Assembly: GCA_036873135.1 (NCBI GenBank)
Contig: JAPTYO010000004.1
Coordinates: forward strand, 35,063,105 to 35,127,104
Source: Clarkia xantiana subsp. parviflora
Lineage: Eukaryota > Streptophyta > Magnoliopsida > Myrtales > Onagraceae
Length of the DNA: 64,000 nt
Reading direction: 5' to 3'
In this document: positions 1 to 11,400 of the stretch, piece after piece
Layout of the letters: each line of letters opens with the position of its first letter
How positions within the stretch are numbered: the first letter of the stretch is position 1
The notes under the pieces: generated by a model
What the model saw: only the letters and a program-made list of their open reading frames with translations
Database searches by the model: none
Told to the model about the DNA's origin: nothing
Translations under genes and position numbers: made by a program

Positions 1-1651
1 AGAATTGCGGTCCGTTTGAATAAGCTGGGTGGGGAAAGGGAAACTGGCTTACCCTTTGGAAGCTTACCGTATTGGAAAGTCACGTGAGATCCAGACTTAT
101 CTGCCATGTGAATGACGGGCAATTATTCTGTACCTCGGGGCTATACCCCTTTCTCTCTCACGTGGGTGTAGGATCCACATGTTTTGAGAGGATGTTGTGC
201 TCATGTCTATTCAAACGCACTGGTCCGATCCCTGAGAAATGAAAACATGGTCAAATTAAAAGTCAAACAAAACCACATATGCTTTTGATGCATTTTGAAT
301 TGAATATTGAGGCCAGGGGCAAAGCGATCGATGAAACAAAATGCTGCCTTCCAACCCAGTGGCCACCCATTGAGTTTTAAGGTCGTGAGTGCCTCTTTTC
401 TTTGTTTGCTCCAGTGATGCAACTATTTTTATATAATCAAGCGCTCAAACGGGGAGTTGGGAGGGAGAGCCGTGTTTTTATACATCCTGGCAATATGCAT
501 TACGTAGGGGGAGTGAATTTGATCTTAAATAAATGATGATTATTGGTCAACGGGGACCCCCTTGACAATTCCGGTCCAATCCATTTATGCACTAACTAAT
601 TGAGGAGAAGATTGGTTGTTGTTGTTGATAGGATAAATAATTATATATATATGTTGGTTAGGTGTGGATTTGGTTTGTTTATTAGCAGCTGTGTCCATTG
701 TTTTGTCATATATATGGGTTGTATTTTTAAAGAGTGAATGAATTGGAGCTGAGTGGGTGATTTGACTGGGTGCAGAGAAACAGTTCAAATGATGAGTGTG
801 TTAGCCCTTCAGCTACCATTAAATGGAGACGTAGAAGAAAAAAGGTAATTAAATTGTAGCCAACTAACTAGTATATATGATGCCTCCAATGAATAGAATG
901 GTGTTACTGGTGCAGCTGGAGTTAATTTTTGTTGAGATATATGTATGTCATGCAATGAGTTGATGTTGGTGGTTTATGTTGTTGGTAGTCATTTGAGGAG
1001 GAGGAGGAGGAGATGTTGGTGGGGACTGAGAAGTTGGTTGAAGAGGAGGAGGAAATGGTGATATTGAAGAATGGAAGTTTGAAAGATGAGGGAAGTAGAA
1101 AAGGGAGGGTGATGATCAAGAGGAGGATGAAGGTGAGATTCAATTCTGGTAATAGTTGATTGAGGTCGTAATCTAAAAAGTATGGATATGTTAATTTTAA
1201 AATTTTGATTGGTAGGTGGTGGAGTTGGGTACAGGTGGTGCAGAAGTGGTGGTGAAGAAGGAAAGTGGATATGGTATGTTGCCTGACCTTAATCTGATGC
1301 CAAACGGAGAAGATTGACTGACGGTAGAAGTAGAAGCAAACAAGAGCTTCATGTATATTATTAGTACGAGGGATGAATGGATGGGGTTGGTGAAGGCAGG
1401 CAGATACAAAACTTGATAATTAAATAAATAGGGGGATGATCACCATAGGTAGGGTTGAAGTGGATTTGGGTGGGGGTAATCCTTTGTTATTTCCATTTAT
1501 TCTTTCTTTCTTTTTAGAGCCTATTCTTTGTGGGTTTTTTTGACATTTCCAATCTAATCTAATTAATTTCCCTCTTATTTATTACGTCTATTAACTCCAC
1601 CCTTTTATTTACTCTACTACTTCGCCTTAAACCAGACAGAGACCTCTTATC
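1..1651. other. Intergenic, no firm gene
   Basis: No long reading frame with recognisable homology. The plus strand has two exon-like scraps: one near 769-846 preceded by a CAG and ending in AAG before GTAATT, and a Glu-rich stretch near 1000-1160 over a GGA-rich microsatellite. They could be remains of a spliced gene, but I cannot name a family and see no start codon context. Short minus-strand frames here are low-complexity. Confidence 0.4.
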
Positions 1652-2368
1652 AACACAATAGGGGTCTGAATGTTTGCCCATGTTGCTAAAAGGGGGTCTG
1701 AATTGAAAAAATGTATTATTAAGGGCCTGAATTTTGAGTTTTGTTGATAATTGAGTTTCCGTCCAAATTTGCTGTTAAATGTAACGGAAATACCTGAAAT
1801 GACAAAATTACCCTTTTGCAATTATTATACAATTTATCAGTTTAATTAATGAAATGTGAAATGTCTAAAATACCCCTGCACACTAATTATGCCCTAAGGC
1901 CACCACCGCCACCGACCACCACCCCAGCTCCGGCGACGAAAACCCTCTCCGGCGACCCAAAAAAGCTCCGATCGGAGTTCCGGAGCTCTGTGGCCCCGAA
2001 TCGGAGCCACAAAGCTCCGATAGGAGCATTTTTGGGTTTCCGGAGGGAGGTTAGGGTCGCCGGAAATGGGTGGTGGTCGCCGGAGCCGGGTGGTGGTGGT
2101 CGCCTGAGCTGTGGTGGCTTAAAGGGTATTTTCGTCTTTTTAGGTCAAATATGTGAGGGACACACTCTGGTCAAAGGGCATTTTCGGGTTTTCAAATTAT
2201 TTTCGGTCACATGCTTGGCATGTGACCACATTCCGTCACTTTTAACAGAAAAAATAGACGGAGACCTCACTTATACACAAAACTCAAAATTCAGGCCCTT
2301 AATAATACGTTTTTTCAATTCAGACCCCCTTTTAGCAATATGGGCAAACATTCAGGCCCTATTGTGTT
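1652..2368. mobile_element. Foldback / Mutator-like non-autonomous element
   Basis: The left end (from AACACAATAGGGG) and right end (to CCCTATTGTGTT) are reverse complements over about 100 bp with a few mismatches, including the paired motif TTTGCCCATGTTGCTAAAA / TTTTAGCAATATGGGCAAA. The interior is GC-rich and itself partly self-complementary (CCACC/GGTGG and CTCCGGCGAC/GTCGCCGGAG runs), so the whole 717 bp could fold back. There is no transposase. The long inverted repeats fit Mutator-like or foldback elements; I could not find a clean 9-bp target duplication, so the class is uncertain. The 174-residue frame across it is low-complexity and probably non-coding. Confidence 0.7.
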
Positions 2369-2372
2369 CTTA

Positions 2373-2405
<33 letters not shown>
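2369..2405. repeat. (ATT)n microsatellite
   Basis: About ten ATT units directly follow the right end of the foldback element. Confidence 0.85.
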
Positions 2406-2407
<2 letters not shown>

Positions 2408-4170
2408 AATTCTTTGATTAGTGCTTTGACAGTACTACTCTACTACTTAGCGTTGAAAAGTCCCTTTCGAAATGGGCTAGACCTTTGGTTAGATATGATA
2501 CAACTGCGTGTATTTTACGTTACTCTCCAATTATAACGATATGGATTTTAGATTACCAAATTGAAAAATGTCCCTATTTGATTTTATGTGTGTATTTTTC
2601 AATTTGATCTACAGAATAGTGGCATTTTGACCGACAAAAAAATCTTCTTCTAAATGTTAAAACCGATAGATGAAAACTTGATTGATAAATATATTTTTTT
2701 CCAAAAAAATGATGGGGTTTTACTAACTAGGTCAATATTCGTTCGGATTACAATCAATCAAAAGTGACAAACTAAAGGAGTTAATTGGACACGTCTCTTT
2801 TTTGTATTGCATAGCAGCAACTCATTTTGTGTATTTTATTTGCGTTTCAATGCCACATTCGGAATTTGTCGTGGAGGAGTTTAGACTGAGCTTATAATCT
2901 ATTCATTTTTGGTCCTGTATGATTGCCTGAATTTGATTTATTTACGATATATTCTGCAATAATGACATTACTTAATTATCCATCAAAATCACCATCTTCC
3001 TCCAAATTATCACTTATGAATTCCGACTAGTATTCAATCGTCCGTGCTCGGTACCAACGCTTCGTCGTGTTCTCCAACGAGAATTGATCTTAACTACTTA
3101 TATATATAAGGGGTTTTTCTTTTCCAAGTAGGACTAGGACACGTAGCTACAACATCCCATCAGTTAGTTCAGTTGCTCGATCGAGGCCTAGCAGGTGGTC
3201 GTGGATCATGGGTATACACGTACGTCTCTTCTCACCATTACCGACTCTCCATATCCTCCGTACTTCTGTAAGGATGTCCCGACCCACTAGACCAAGTCCA
3301 CGATGCATCACCCCCAAAGGTTGGTATTACGAAAATAGACCCCCTTGATAACCCTAGCCAGTGGCGGAGCTAAGACATCGATAATGGAGGATACGCTATC
3401 CACAATTTTTTTTTTCCGAAGATTTAACATATTTTTTAAGAAAATTATGTAAAAATATATAAAATGTATTTAAAAAAAATGGGTTTTTGGTACTAACATG
3501 ATTTAAAATATACATATTTTAAAACAATGAAAATTGACACTTTTTATAATTATTTATCCAAAATTATCGTTAAATACATTTAAATGTACAAATATAATAA
3601 GTACTTTTCAAAGTATCATAACTAAATCATATTTGCTTATAAAATGTTATAATTGAGTCAAATCGAACTAGTACAGATTGTGGATTAGTTGAGTTTTAAT
3701 TAAGTCATGACACTATCACTAATATAATTTATTTTGTCTTGATTTTGATATTCAGAAAATTATTTTATTTACTTTGTAAATTTAAAATGTGTATTTGATG
3801 ACAATTTTGGACGGAAGATTAAAAGAAGTATCAATTACCATTATTTTGAAATATTTGTACATTTTAAAACATATTGGTACTAAAAACAATTTTGTTCAAA
3901 AATACTATATGATTAAATATTTTTTCCCTATTGGATATTTCTTATTATTAGAGTAACTATGACTCATAGTTTAGGAAAAAAGAAGCGAATAATAAAATTT
4001 ACTCTTCAAGTAAAAAACTCAAACCATAAAATTGATGAGAGTTTCTCTTAGATTGATTGAATGACAGCTGAATGTTACAGAATAATAATGGGTCTAACTT
4101 AATAACAGGGTCTTAGTGTCTTGCACAAAATAATTTGAGTCTTACACTTAAATAATAGGGATCTTACATT
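2406..4170. other. AT-rich intergenic with one orphan transposon end
   Basis: No gene seen. At 3359 the sequence CAGTGGCGGAGC starts a stretch resembling one terminal sequence of a hAT-type element; the same start, CAGTGGCGTACC, occurs on the minus strand ending at 56692. No partner end was found for either. Confidence 0.35.
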
Positions 4171-4179
4171 TAAATAATA

Positions 4180-4422
4180 CGGATCAGAGTATATTTTTCT
4201 TCAGAAATAAACCTAGTGTACCAATAAAAATACTCGAAAATGGTGTTACGTTCGTAACCCCATTTTTATAAATACATCTGCCAATGACCCTAGCTAGCCC
4301 ATAATGTTGTGGAGTTATTTTGCAATCGCCATGTCGTTTTAGTAAGTATAGCCATATTGCAAATTTGCATATCTCAGAAACCCATTCTCCATTTTGCCTC
4401 TTCATTTGATCCCAACTCTTCA
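4180..4422 (-). pseudogene. L1 LINE reverse-transcriptase C-terminal remnant
   Basis: On the minus strand, different frames give DMQICNMAILTKTTWRLQNN and then ARVIGRC-like text. This matches the region after the RT domain of plant L1 elements, typically GFRD...FN.A.LAK..WRL followed by WARVLK..Y. The expected GFRD reads GF-stop-D, consistent with CGA to TGA decay, and at least one frameshift separates the two halves. Nothing of the N-terminal RT or endonuclease remains. It stops exactly at the left LTR of Gypsy element A, so A probably inserted into this LINE. Confidence 0.6.
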
Positions 4423-5076
4423 TGTTGGATATACACCCAAGTTATTACGAAATAGGCTCTATAATGAAGCCACATTCGATTATAATTCGAAACTTTAAAA
4501 ACGGACACCCGATGCCCAAATACTTAGGCCCAAAAACACCCCAAGTAGAGAAATCCACTCGGGGGTACCCGAGCGGAAGTCTCCGCTCAGGTTACCCGAG
4601 TGCTCCTCTAGGGTACCCACCCGGGTACAACCCCCCCCCCCCCCCCCCCCCCCTTCATCCGGACGAGTTCCACCCATCCGAACCTTTCACCCCGGACGAT
4701 ATTTCGCCTGGGGCTCGCCCTTAGAGGCCATTCTCGGGACACTTGAGCTATCAAAGTTCATCTATGGTCACACCAAGGTCAAATACCCTATATGTACAGT
4801 CAACACTGATTTATATTACTAAACTGCCATAACCGGACCTGAAAAGCACCGGAACCGGAGCGGTTCAACAGGAACTCTATAAATAGAGCTCTTCATCCCC
4901 CATTTGAAGGTAATCTATCTCTCTCTAAGCTTACTTTCTCTCTCTCTATGCCCATAATCATTTAAGCATCATAGTGGGCTTACAGGGAACCCCCCGGCGC
5001 CCCTTTGCAGGTATTCAAGGTGAAAGGAGAGCGATAATCCGAGGAGAATAAGGCACTCGAAGAACGCGTGCAAACA
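4423..5076 (+). mobile_element. 5' LTR of Gypsy element A
   Basis: Begins TGTTGGATATACACCC and ends ..CAAACA, directly before a degraded primer site (TTTGACGCCGTCAACTGG), the same arrangement as the LTRs at 57546-58243 and 59260-60007. Length about 654 bp. A TATA box (CTATAAATAG) lies near 4876-4886. U3 carries a 23-C run at 4631-4653. No matching 3' LTR is present in the window. Confidence 0.7.
4631..4653. repeat. Poly-C run (23 C)
   Basis: Uninterrupted C tract within the U3 part of the Gypsy A LTR. Short Pro- or Gly-rich reading frames over it are artefacts of this run. Confidence 0.9.
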
Positions 5077-6690
5077 TTTGACGCCGTCAACTGGATCCGA
5101 ACAAGAAGCCAGTTAACTACTACCTGCGCTCGATGGCAAGGAGCAAAGCTCAAGGAGGTGGGGGAAGCAAGCAGGCGCCTGTAGGAGGAAGCAAGCAGGT
5201 GCCCGCCGGGGGAAGCAAGCAAATCCCTGTGGCAAGTCACCAAGCAACTTCCAATAGGGGGTAGGAAGAAGTGGGCAATAATGCACGCTCACTCCATGAA
5301 GAGAAACACTCTTCGACAAACTCCAAGCGGAGTGAGAGGCTGCCACAGCAAACAGTCAATCAACAGCCACCCCCACCACCACAAGCTAGCAATGGACAAG
5401 AAATGAGGAACGCTCAAACATACAACCTTTCACCGGAACTACTAGAAGCATTGGAAGATATGCTAGATAAAAGGGAACGTATGGGGGCAAATCTAAGGAA
5501 GGAACAACCGTGTTACCAAGTGTCACCACCAAGGTCTATGGGTGGCACCAGCAAGTATACACACAATCCTATTATGATATGAACCAAGAAAGGAGGTATC
5601 CTCAGCAGATGAACACCACCTACCAAGCATACCCAACCCAATGACATGTCAGGCCACAACCAGCAGGATAACAAAACACTACCACAATAGACTTGACAAA
5701 AGAAGAAGTAGAAAGTATCATAGCGAAAAAGATCAAGGAGTCCAAAGGGCGGGCAATGCATAAGTTGAGAGACAGAGCTACACATCTATTTACTCAAGAA
5801 CTTTTACAGATCATTATCCCACCAAATGTGTCACCGCGCCCAATTCCTGACTATGTCGGTAAGAGAGATCCGATTCAACATATCCAGAAGGATGAGTCAT
5901 CCCGGCTGGGGAGGACAGCTGAAGAAGACCACTTTGCACTGTTATTCCATTCAACACTGTCGGGAAATGCTTCACATTGGTTCTTTGGTCTACCCCAAGC
6001 ATCAGTCGCCTCATGGGCAGACTTGAAGGACAAATTCATCCAACAGTATCTGGGTGAAAGGCAACTACTGAAGGGTGATTCGGCTCTGGATGATGTAAAA
6101 CAAACTTTTGATGAGTCCCTAGCAAGCTATTACACAAGATTCAACCAAAACATATCAGATATCGCGACAGAACTCTCGGAAGGGGAGATCATCCGAGCCT
6201 TTATAAGGAATTTAGGACGCATGGGGTGCATCCCTGGCAGACAACGTGGAGGTTTTACCAATCAACTCCTTGGAGGAGTTAGCCGAAATAGTAAAAGTTT
6301 ATATTGACCTAGAGCGATCACGCTCGAACTGCAAGAAGAGCAATGAAGCAGCGACGTCGGGAAACAACAAAGGAGGAAATGGTAAACCACAAACGGCACC
6401 TCAGGAATCGAGAAGGAAAGGATGGGTTCCCCAGGGCGGACCGAAGATTGTTGAACCAATGAAACCCCATGGAATTCATAACATTGTCTTCACCCCTCTA
6501 ACGAGATAGCCTTCAGTAATTTTTCAAGAAATGAAAAGGCTTAACTTGTGGTCACCCCAACAAAGAAAAGAGAAGGAAGGATGGGAAACAACGTAGAACA
6601 GTGGTGTGAGTATCATGATGTTTATGGGCATCATACAGACAACTGCTTTCATTTGTAAATGGACATAAAGAACCACCTCCAAGAGGGGGG
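5077..6690 (+). pseudogene. Gypsy element A gag, broken and 3'-truncated
   Basis: The leader is followed by degraded Gag. The core at 5693-6307 carries the plant Retrotrans_gag signature (ASHWFFGLP, KFIQQYLGER, SLASYYTRFNQNISD, GEIIRAFIRNLG). The frame then shifts: the continuation is at 6246-6509 (SLEELAEIVKVYIDLERS), and near 6600-6660 a zinc-finger-like CEYHDVYGHHTDNC appears in yet another frame, followed by a stop. Homology ends about 6690. No protease, RT, integrase or 3' LTR follows, so it is an inactive fragment. It is closest in this window to element C (60059-62927). Confidence 0.8.
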
Positions 6691-7086
6691 AAAAACGAGA
6701 TTTTGAGGTCTATTTTTTCCTCGAAAAGAAGGGGGGGTGGTGGATGGATGGTAAAATATACGTGTTGTTGCATACACCCTCTTCAACACATGAACATAAC
6801 TATATATATATATAGATAGATAAAACACAAAGATAATAATCTTCTTGTTGATTAAAATGTCCCAAATGGTGTACTTACGTTGATCTTATTTTTTTTTCTT
6901 GCTGGCAGATGGTGTTGGTAACAATTAATGTCCTAGATTCGTAGATTCGTATAATAAAAATCGAAAAATCCAAAACCAGAAACACAAAGAAGGAAGGAAG
7001 GATGGAAAATGATGATGAATAATGATTCTATTTTGAGACTAATGAAGTTGATCTGGCCTGGGCTAGACCATTAATTAATTAGGTAG
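6691..7086. other. 3' flank of the 7087-7569 gene
   Basis: AT-rich and gene-free, with a short (TA)n/(GATA)n tract near 6800-6820. It is probably the 3' UTR and downstream region of the minus-strand gene. Confidence 0.4.
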
Positions 7087-7569
7087 CTAGCTAGGGTTTA
7101 ATGGGGGAAGCACATATCGGCCAGAGAAATTAAAGTGATGATTATCTTCTTCCTTATCGATCCCGTCATCGAAATTAAGCGCATAACTCCTCGGATCGTA
7201 CTGGAAATTCGACGACGTTGTTGTCTTCTTCTTCTTCATCTTTTTGTTGTTATGATTGGTGTTTCTTCTGATAAAGTTGGGACCCGCGGCCACTATCCCC
7301 GACGAAAGTTGCTTCATCTTCTTGGCCTTTGCCTTCAACCAAATAAGACATGACCGGCGGCCTCTCTTTGCCTCCTCCTCCTGATCATGATCTTGTAATG
7401 TGGTGGACCCCGACGTCGCCGCCGTCTTTCGCCACCTCATGATCCTCCTCCGCCATCGGAAACACCCACAACCCGCCACCCCCTGATCTTCTTCATCATA
7501 GTTGTCATTGTTACCGGTCAACGGAGTTGTCTCATCGTATATCTCCGGTTTGGATTCTTCTACTTCCAT
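7087..7569 (-). CDS. Small plant protein of unknown function with C-terminal YDPxSYALNFDDG motif
   Basis: Single uninterrupted frame of 160 residues. The N-terminal 30 residues are acidic; a Cys/Arg-rich patch follows (GCGCFRWRRRIMRWRK, about 33-48); residues 68-117 are very basic (RRGRR, KAKAKKMK, NKKMKKKK); the C-terminal part has FQYDPRSYALNFDDG (about 122-136). I recall a C-terminal motif of this kind in small uncharacterised angiosperm proteins, often single-exon. No signal peptide or membrane segment is evident; the basic patches could suit nuclear location, but that is inference. Start chosen because no in-frame upstream Met is seen and a TATA-like site lies about 100 bp upstream. Function unknown. 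Confidence 0.75.
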   Translation of the reverse strand: MEVEESKPEIYDETTPLTGNNDNYDEEDQGVAGCGCFRWRRRIMRWRKTAATSGSTTLQDHDQEEEAKRGRRSCLIWLKAKAKKMKQLSSGIVAAGPNFIRRNTNHNNKKMKKKKTTTSSNFQYDPRSYALNFDDGIDKEEDNHHFNFSGRYVLPPLNPS

Positions 7570-7667
7570 TTAAGGAAAAAGCGGAGGAATAAGGTTTTTA
7601 AGGAGAAAGAAGGATAATCACCTGACCTGAGGTTGTGTTGGGGGTTGATGAGGGAGGGGAGGGATTT

Positions 7668-7683
7668 ATGTATTTATATTTAG
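7668..7683 (-). promoter_or_regulatory. TATA-like box of the 7087-7569 gene
   Basis: Read on the minus strand as AAATATAAATACA, about 100 bp upstream of the ATG at 7569, leaving room for a 5' UTR of about 70 nt. Confidence 0.5.
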
Positions 7684-7689
7684 TAGAAA

Positions 7690-9078
7690 TAGAATGACGT
7701 ACATGCATAGCATAATTATTAGCATGGGGACAGAAGGGAATGGAGATGTCTCTCTCTAATACACAACATCATATCAAGTGTTTGCTGGATGGATTCTCTA
7801 TTTTTCTATCATTTTACTAATCAAAGAAATCTACTTAATTTGACAGACAGCCACCTCCCATAACATTTAATTACTTCTCTTTCTCTTCTTTATCTTCCAT
7901 GTAGCCCATTCTTTCAGTGATTTTTATTATTCGTTATTATGATAATAATTTAATGTTTCCATTGTTAAAAGTTATAATTATAAATAAATCACCATACAAA
8001 AGAAATGTCAGCCGACTTTCAGATCGTAAAAATTTATCGTAGTTATAAATTAACATATAAAATATGATTAATTTTCTATGATAGGTTATACTATATAGAT
8101 TAATATATATAAATAATTATCTATCAAGTAAATAAACAATAACCACAAAAGAATCATTAATACATGTACTGATTTATCAAATTTATATTCGATATAAAAT
8201 ATTAAATAGTTTAAGCAAATATAAGAATATCTTAAATTGTGTAATACTTAAGTTATAAATAATTATGAATAATTTTGGCCAAAAAGAATTATGAATAATG
8301 ATAACATACTACTCTGATTCAATATGTTTCTCCATTCCAACAGATGATATAAAGTATAAGAATTTGTTAAGAGATGATGGACAATTTGCCCCCCTGAAAT
8401 TTTAAAAAAGTCTTAAAATCAGTAATAAAATTGAGAAAATTCAATTTTGCCACCCTAAATTTATAAATATACTATAGAGATGTTAATTTACTTAATTCTA
8501 AATTAATTCTCGACTTCATCATTAATATAGATAATGATTTTATATTAACTTAAATCGTATGATCATTTTACTTAACTGTGGTCGTAGAATCATAAGATCC
8601 TAAGATTGGAATCATGGTCTGTTAAGATTCTACAATATTAAGACCCTACAAGAGATTATGATCGTTTTACTTCACCGATCGTAAAACCATAAAATCCTAA
8701 GACCCGGATCGTGGTCCTGCCAGAATTGGTCCTAACGGGTCGTTAGAAGGGCATTTCACGTACGTGTATATGTTTGCTTCATACCTAAAATAATCTTCAT
8801 TTACATCGATTCAACTCATAAGAATAAAGTACTGGTCATAAATATTTTCCAAATCTCAAAGTTTCAATGGGATTTGAACTTAAAACCTCTAGTTAGGAAT
8901 GAAGTGATGAACAACTATGTATTTTTGTACACGTTAGTCCATATTTCTAACATTCATGCATTGAATGATAACTAAATTTTTGGACTATAATTTTTTTATT
9001 AATTTAAAACAAAACATTAATTCATTAGTTGATTGGTAACTAAATTTCTATAAGTTTTTTTGTTTTTTTATTAATTTA
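7690..9078. other. AT-rich intergenic
   Basis: No gene recognised. Around 8380-8470 is a weak remnant (TTTGCCCCCCTGAAATTTTA and TTTTGCCACCCTAAATTTAT) like the ends of other foldback elements here. Around 8560-8720 is a short imperfect repeat of GATCNTTTTACTT..CNNTAAGATCCTAAGA. Confidence 0.4.
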
Positions 9079-9093
9079 AAACAAAATTAACAA

Positions 9094-9907
9094 CTTTTTT
9101 TTTTTTTTTGCCACGGAAATATTCGATCATTTATTCAAACATGCAAATCAGATCACAATAGATGGATAAAATAAAATATAGAGGAGATGAGGGTAACACT
9201 CGATCCACATGGCACATCTCCTTTCTAGATTGCATAGCAACTCAATTAACGTGTCTATATGCATTACTACAGAAAAACTTCCAATATTTTTTGGGTCCAA
9301 TCCGAGCAAGGTGCTTGATGGAATTGACGATGTTTGCGGTACTCTAATCAACTTGAACTAGTAGACTTTGAACATACGCACCAACCATCATTTTCCTTGC
9401 TAGCCTTATGGAAGACGTCGTTTCAACCAATATTTTATTGGCCCATTAATCCAAACAACCTAAACAGTAGTGGAAGGCCTCCAAAAACGAAATTCCACAT
9501 CTGATTTACAGATCCGAACTAGATATACTCCATAAACTCTTAGTTCTACCAGATCTAAAAGTTTACTTCGTAGAAATAATGGTCAAATCGAGCATGTCGG
9601 CTTTGAAAATTCATTTGGTGCTGCCAATACCTTGAATAGATGGTTGCTGGAATCAATAATTCTCATGACCGGAAGAAGAAAAGTCTCCATAGCAAGGAAA
9701 AAAAAATACCGAAGATGGGAGGACGAAGAGAAAATCGTTGGAATCCTCCGCTGTGAACAGTCACCACATGACAAACTTTATTAAGTAAAAAACTTACAGA
9801 ATAGAGAAACGTTCGCACCCGCGTTAGACGACCGCGCCGGCGATTGAAGATTACAAAGTTTGGCGATGGCTAGAGTTTTCTTGGTGCAGAGAGCGAGAGA
9901 GCCAAAT
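9094..9907 (-). mobile_element. Short L1 LINE derivative with 15-bp target-site duplication
   Basis: AAACAAAATTAACAA occurs at 9079-9093 and 9908-9922, bracketing this segment. The left edge on the plus strand is poly-T followed by GCCACGGAAATATTC, the same 3' tail as the LINE at 17190. Read on the minus strand, the 3' part gives NAYRHVN-stop-VAMQSRKEM, a decayed match to NECANWIARQARKGM in the 17190 copy. The 5' part starts with a CTCTCGCTCTCTGCACC-like leader. At 814 bp it lacks endonuclease and RT, so it appears to be an internally deleted or chimeric non-autonomous copy. Confidence 0.7.
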
Positions 9908-9980
9908 AAACAAAATTAACAAGTTAACTAGTTAAACTTATATAAAGTAGTTAACTGAGTCCTTTTGAGTCTAATTTAAT

Positions 9981-10491
9981 GTTTGATATGAATTATAATT
10001 TATTTGCAAAGTTTGGATTTTTTGTGCAAAATTACAAGTTAATAATCGAATTGCTAACTGAAATTGACAAATTTACAAATCGCTCTTTGAACTTTAATTT
10101 TTTAAAATTGTCTGTGTAAACTTTTAACTTCAGAGCAAATTGCCATATTTGTTTCAATTCCCGTCAAATTTAACAGAAAATGAGCATTTTTCCGCCACGT
10201 GAGGTATTTTCATGTGTACCCTAAATTTGTATTTTCATGTTTGATATGAATTATAATTTATTTGCAAAGTTTGAATTTTTTTGTGCAAAATTACAAGTTA
10301 GTAATCGAATTGCTAACTGAAATTGACAAATTTACAAATCGCTCTTTGAACTTTAATTTTTTAAAATTGTCTGCGTAAACTTTTAACTTCAGAGCAAATT
10401 GTCATCTTTGTTTCAATTCCCGTCAAATTTGACAGAAAATGAGCATTTTTCCGCCACGTGAGGTATTTTCATGTGTACCCTAGATATATTC
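9981..10491. repeat. Tandem duplication, period 258 bp
   Basis: The segment from GTTTGATATGAATTATAATT to CATGTGTACCCTA occurs at 9981-10238 and again at 10239-10491 with only a handful of differences. The second copy is also the left arm of the inverted repeat centred near 10555. Confidence 0.85.
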
Positions 10492-10835
10492 AAAAATAAA
10501 TTGAAAGTATTGCAACTAAATACCTTCAATTGGAATTCCGTCCAATTCGAACGGTTTCTTTCAGTTGAGTATTCAATAGAATGTATTCCGTTGCAATACA
10601 TTCAATTTGTATTTGAATTCATCTTGAGTACATATGGAAAGACAACATGTGGTGGAAACATGCTCATTTTCTGTCCAATTTGACAAGAATTAAAACAAAT
10701 GTAGTAATTTGTTCTGAAATCGAAAATTCAATAGTAAATTTTAAAAAATTAAAGTTCTAATGATTATAAATTGATAAATTTCTAGTAGCAATTGATTACC
10801 CTTGAACTATATAATTTGCACGTTAAGTTTGTTTG
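10260..10835. mobile_element. Foldback element, arms about 280 bp
   Basis: Left-arm GACAGAAAATGAGCATTTTT followed by CCGCCACGTG pairs with right-arm ACATGTGGTGGAAACATGC followed by TCATTTTCTGTC. The outer left-arm text GCAAAATTACAAGTTAGTAA pairs with the right-arm text ending ATATAATTTGC. The centre is about 10555. The arms have diverged (about 75-85% by eye). There is no coding capacity; the two short opposite-strand frames over the centre only mirror each other. Confidence 0.7.
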
Positions 10836-11400
10836 TGTGTAAATAGCAAATTAAGCGTTATGGCTAAACATCATTGTCAGTTTTGCTACCTAAACTTTCG
10901 TAAAATTTCAAATTGCTAATTGAAATCTTATAGTAATTGAAATATTGTTATGTACAGATCGCAAAACAAAAATATTGCAGTTTGTATAAATTCAGAAAGC
11001 AATTTATGTATCCCATTCAGCTAGAAATTTTGTCAAAACCAAACAATCCCCTAAATTTGGACTAGCAAATCATTAAAACACCCTTAGTGTTTTACCAAAA
11101 AAAAAACACCCTTGGTGCAAATTTATTTTAGTGTTTGACTTCATAAATTATGGAACTAGTAAAACTACCTTCTACTAGTCAATCAAAAACTAGTTTACCA
11201 AAAAAACTAATCTTCCAGCCCAATTAAGGTGAGTAGAAAGCAATGCAGAAATAAGGTAGAAATGGTTCTTGTTTCACAAGAATTGCAAAATCTCAATGAC
11301 AGCAGTAATGCAACCAAGACTTATATAAATAAAGATAGAATAGCATGAACACTTGCTGTCACATTTAACTAACAACTAATAAGGCGGGTCGAAAACCTCC
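10836..11400. other. AT-rich region and RPS11 3' flank
   Basis: No gene. The last 150 bp or so upstream of 11400 should hold the 3' UTR of the minus-strand RPS11 gene. Confidence 0.4.

Noticed and set aside
1849..2373. 174-codon plus-strand frame
   Set aside because: It spans the foldback element and reads through its inverted arms; Pro/Thr-rich low complexity, no family.
4422..4724. 100-codon Pro-rich frame and its Gly-rich opposite
   Set aside because: Produced by the 23-C run and GTACCC repeats in the LTR.
8860..8900. tRNA-like GGGATTTGAACTTA text
   Set aside because: Resembles a T-loop only superficially; no acceptor or anticodon stems could be paired.
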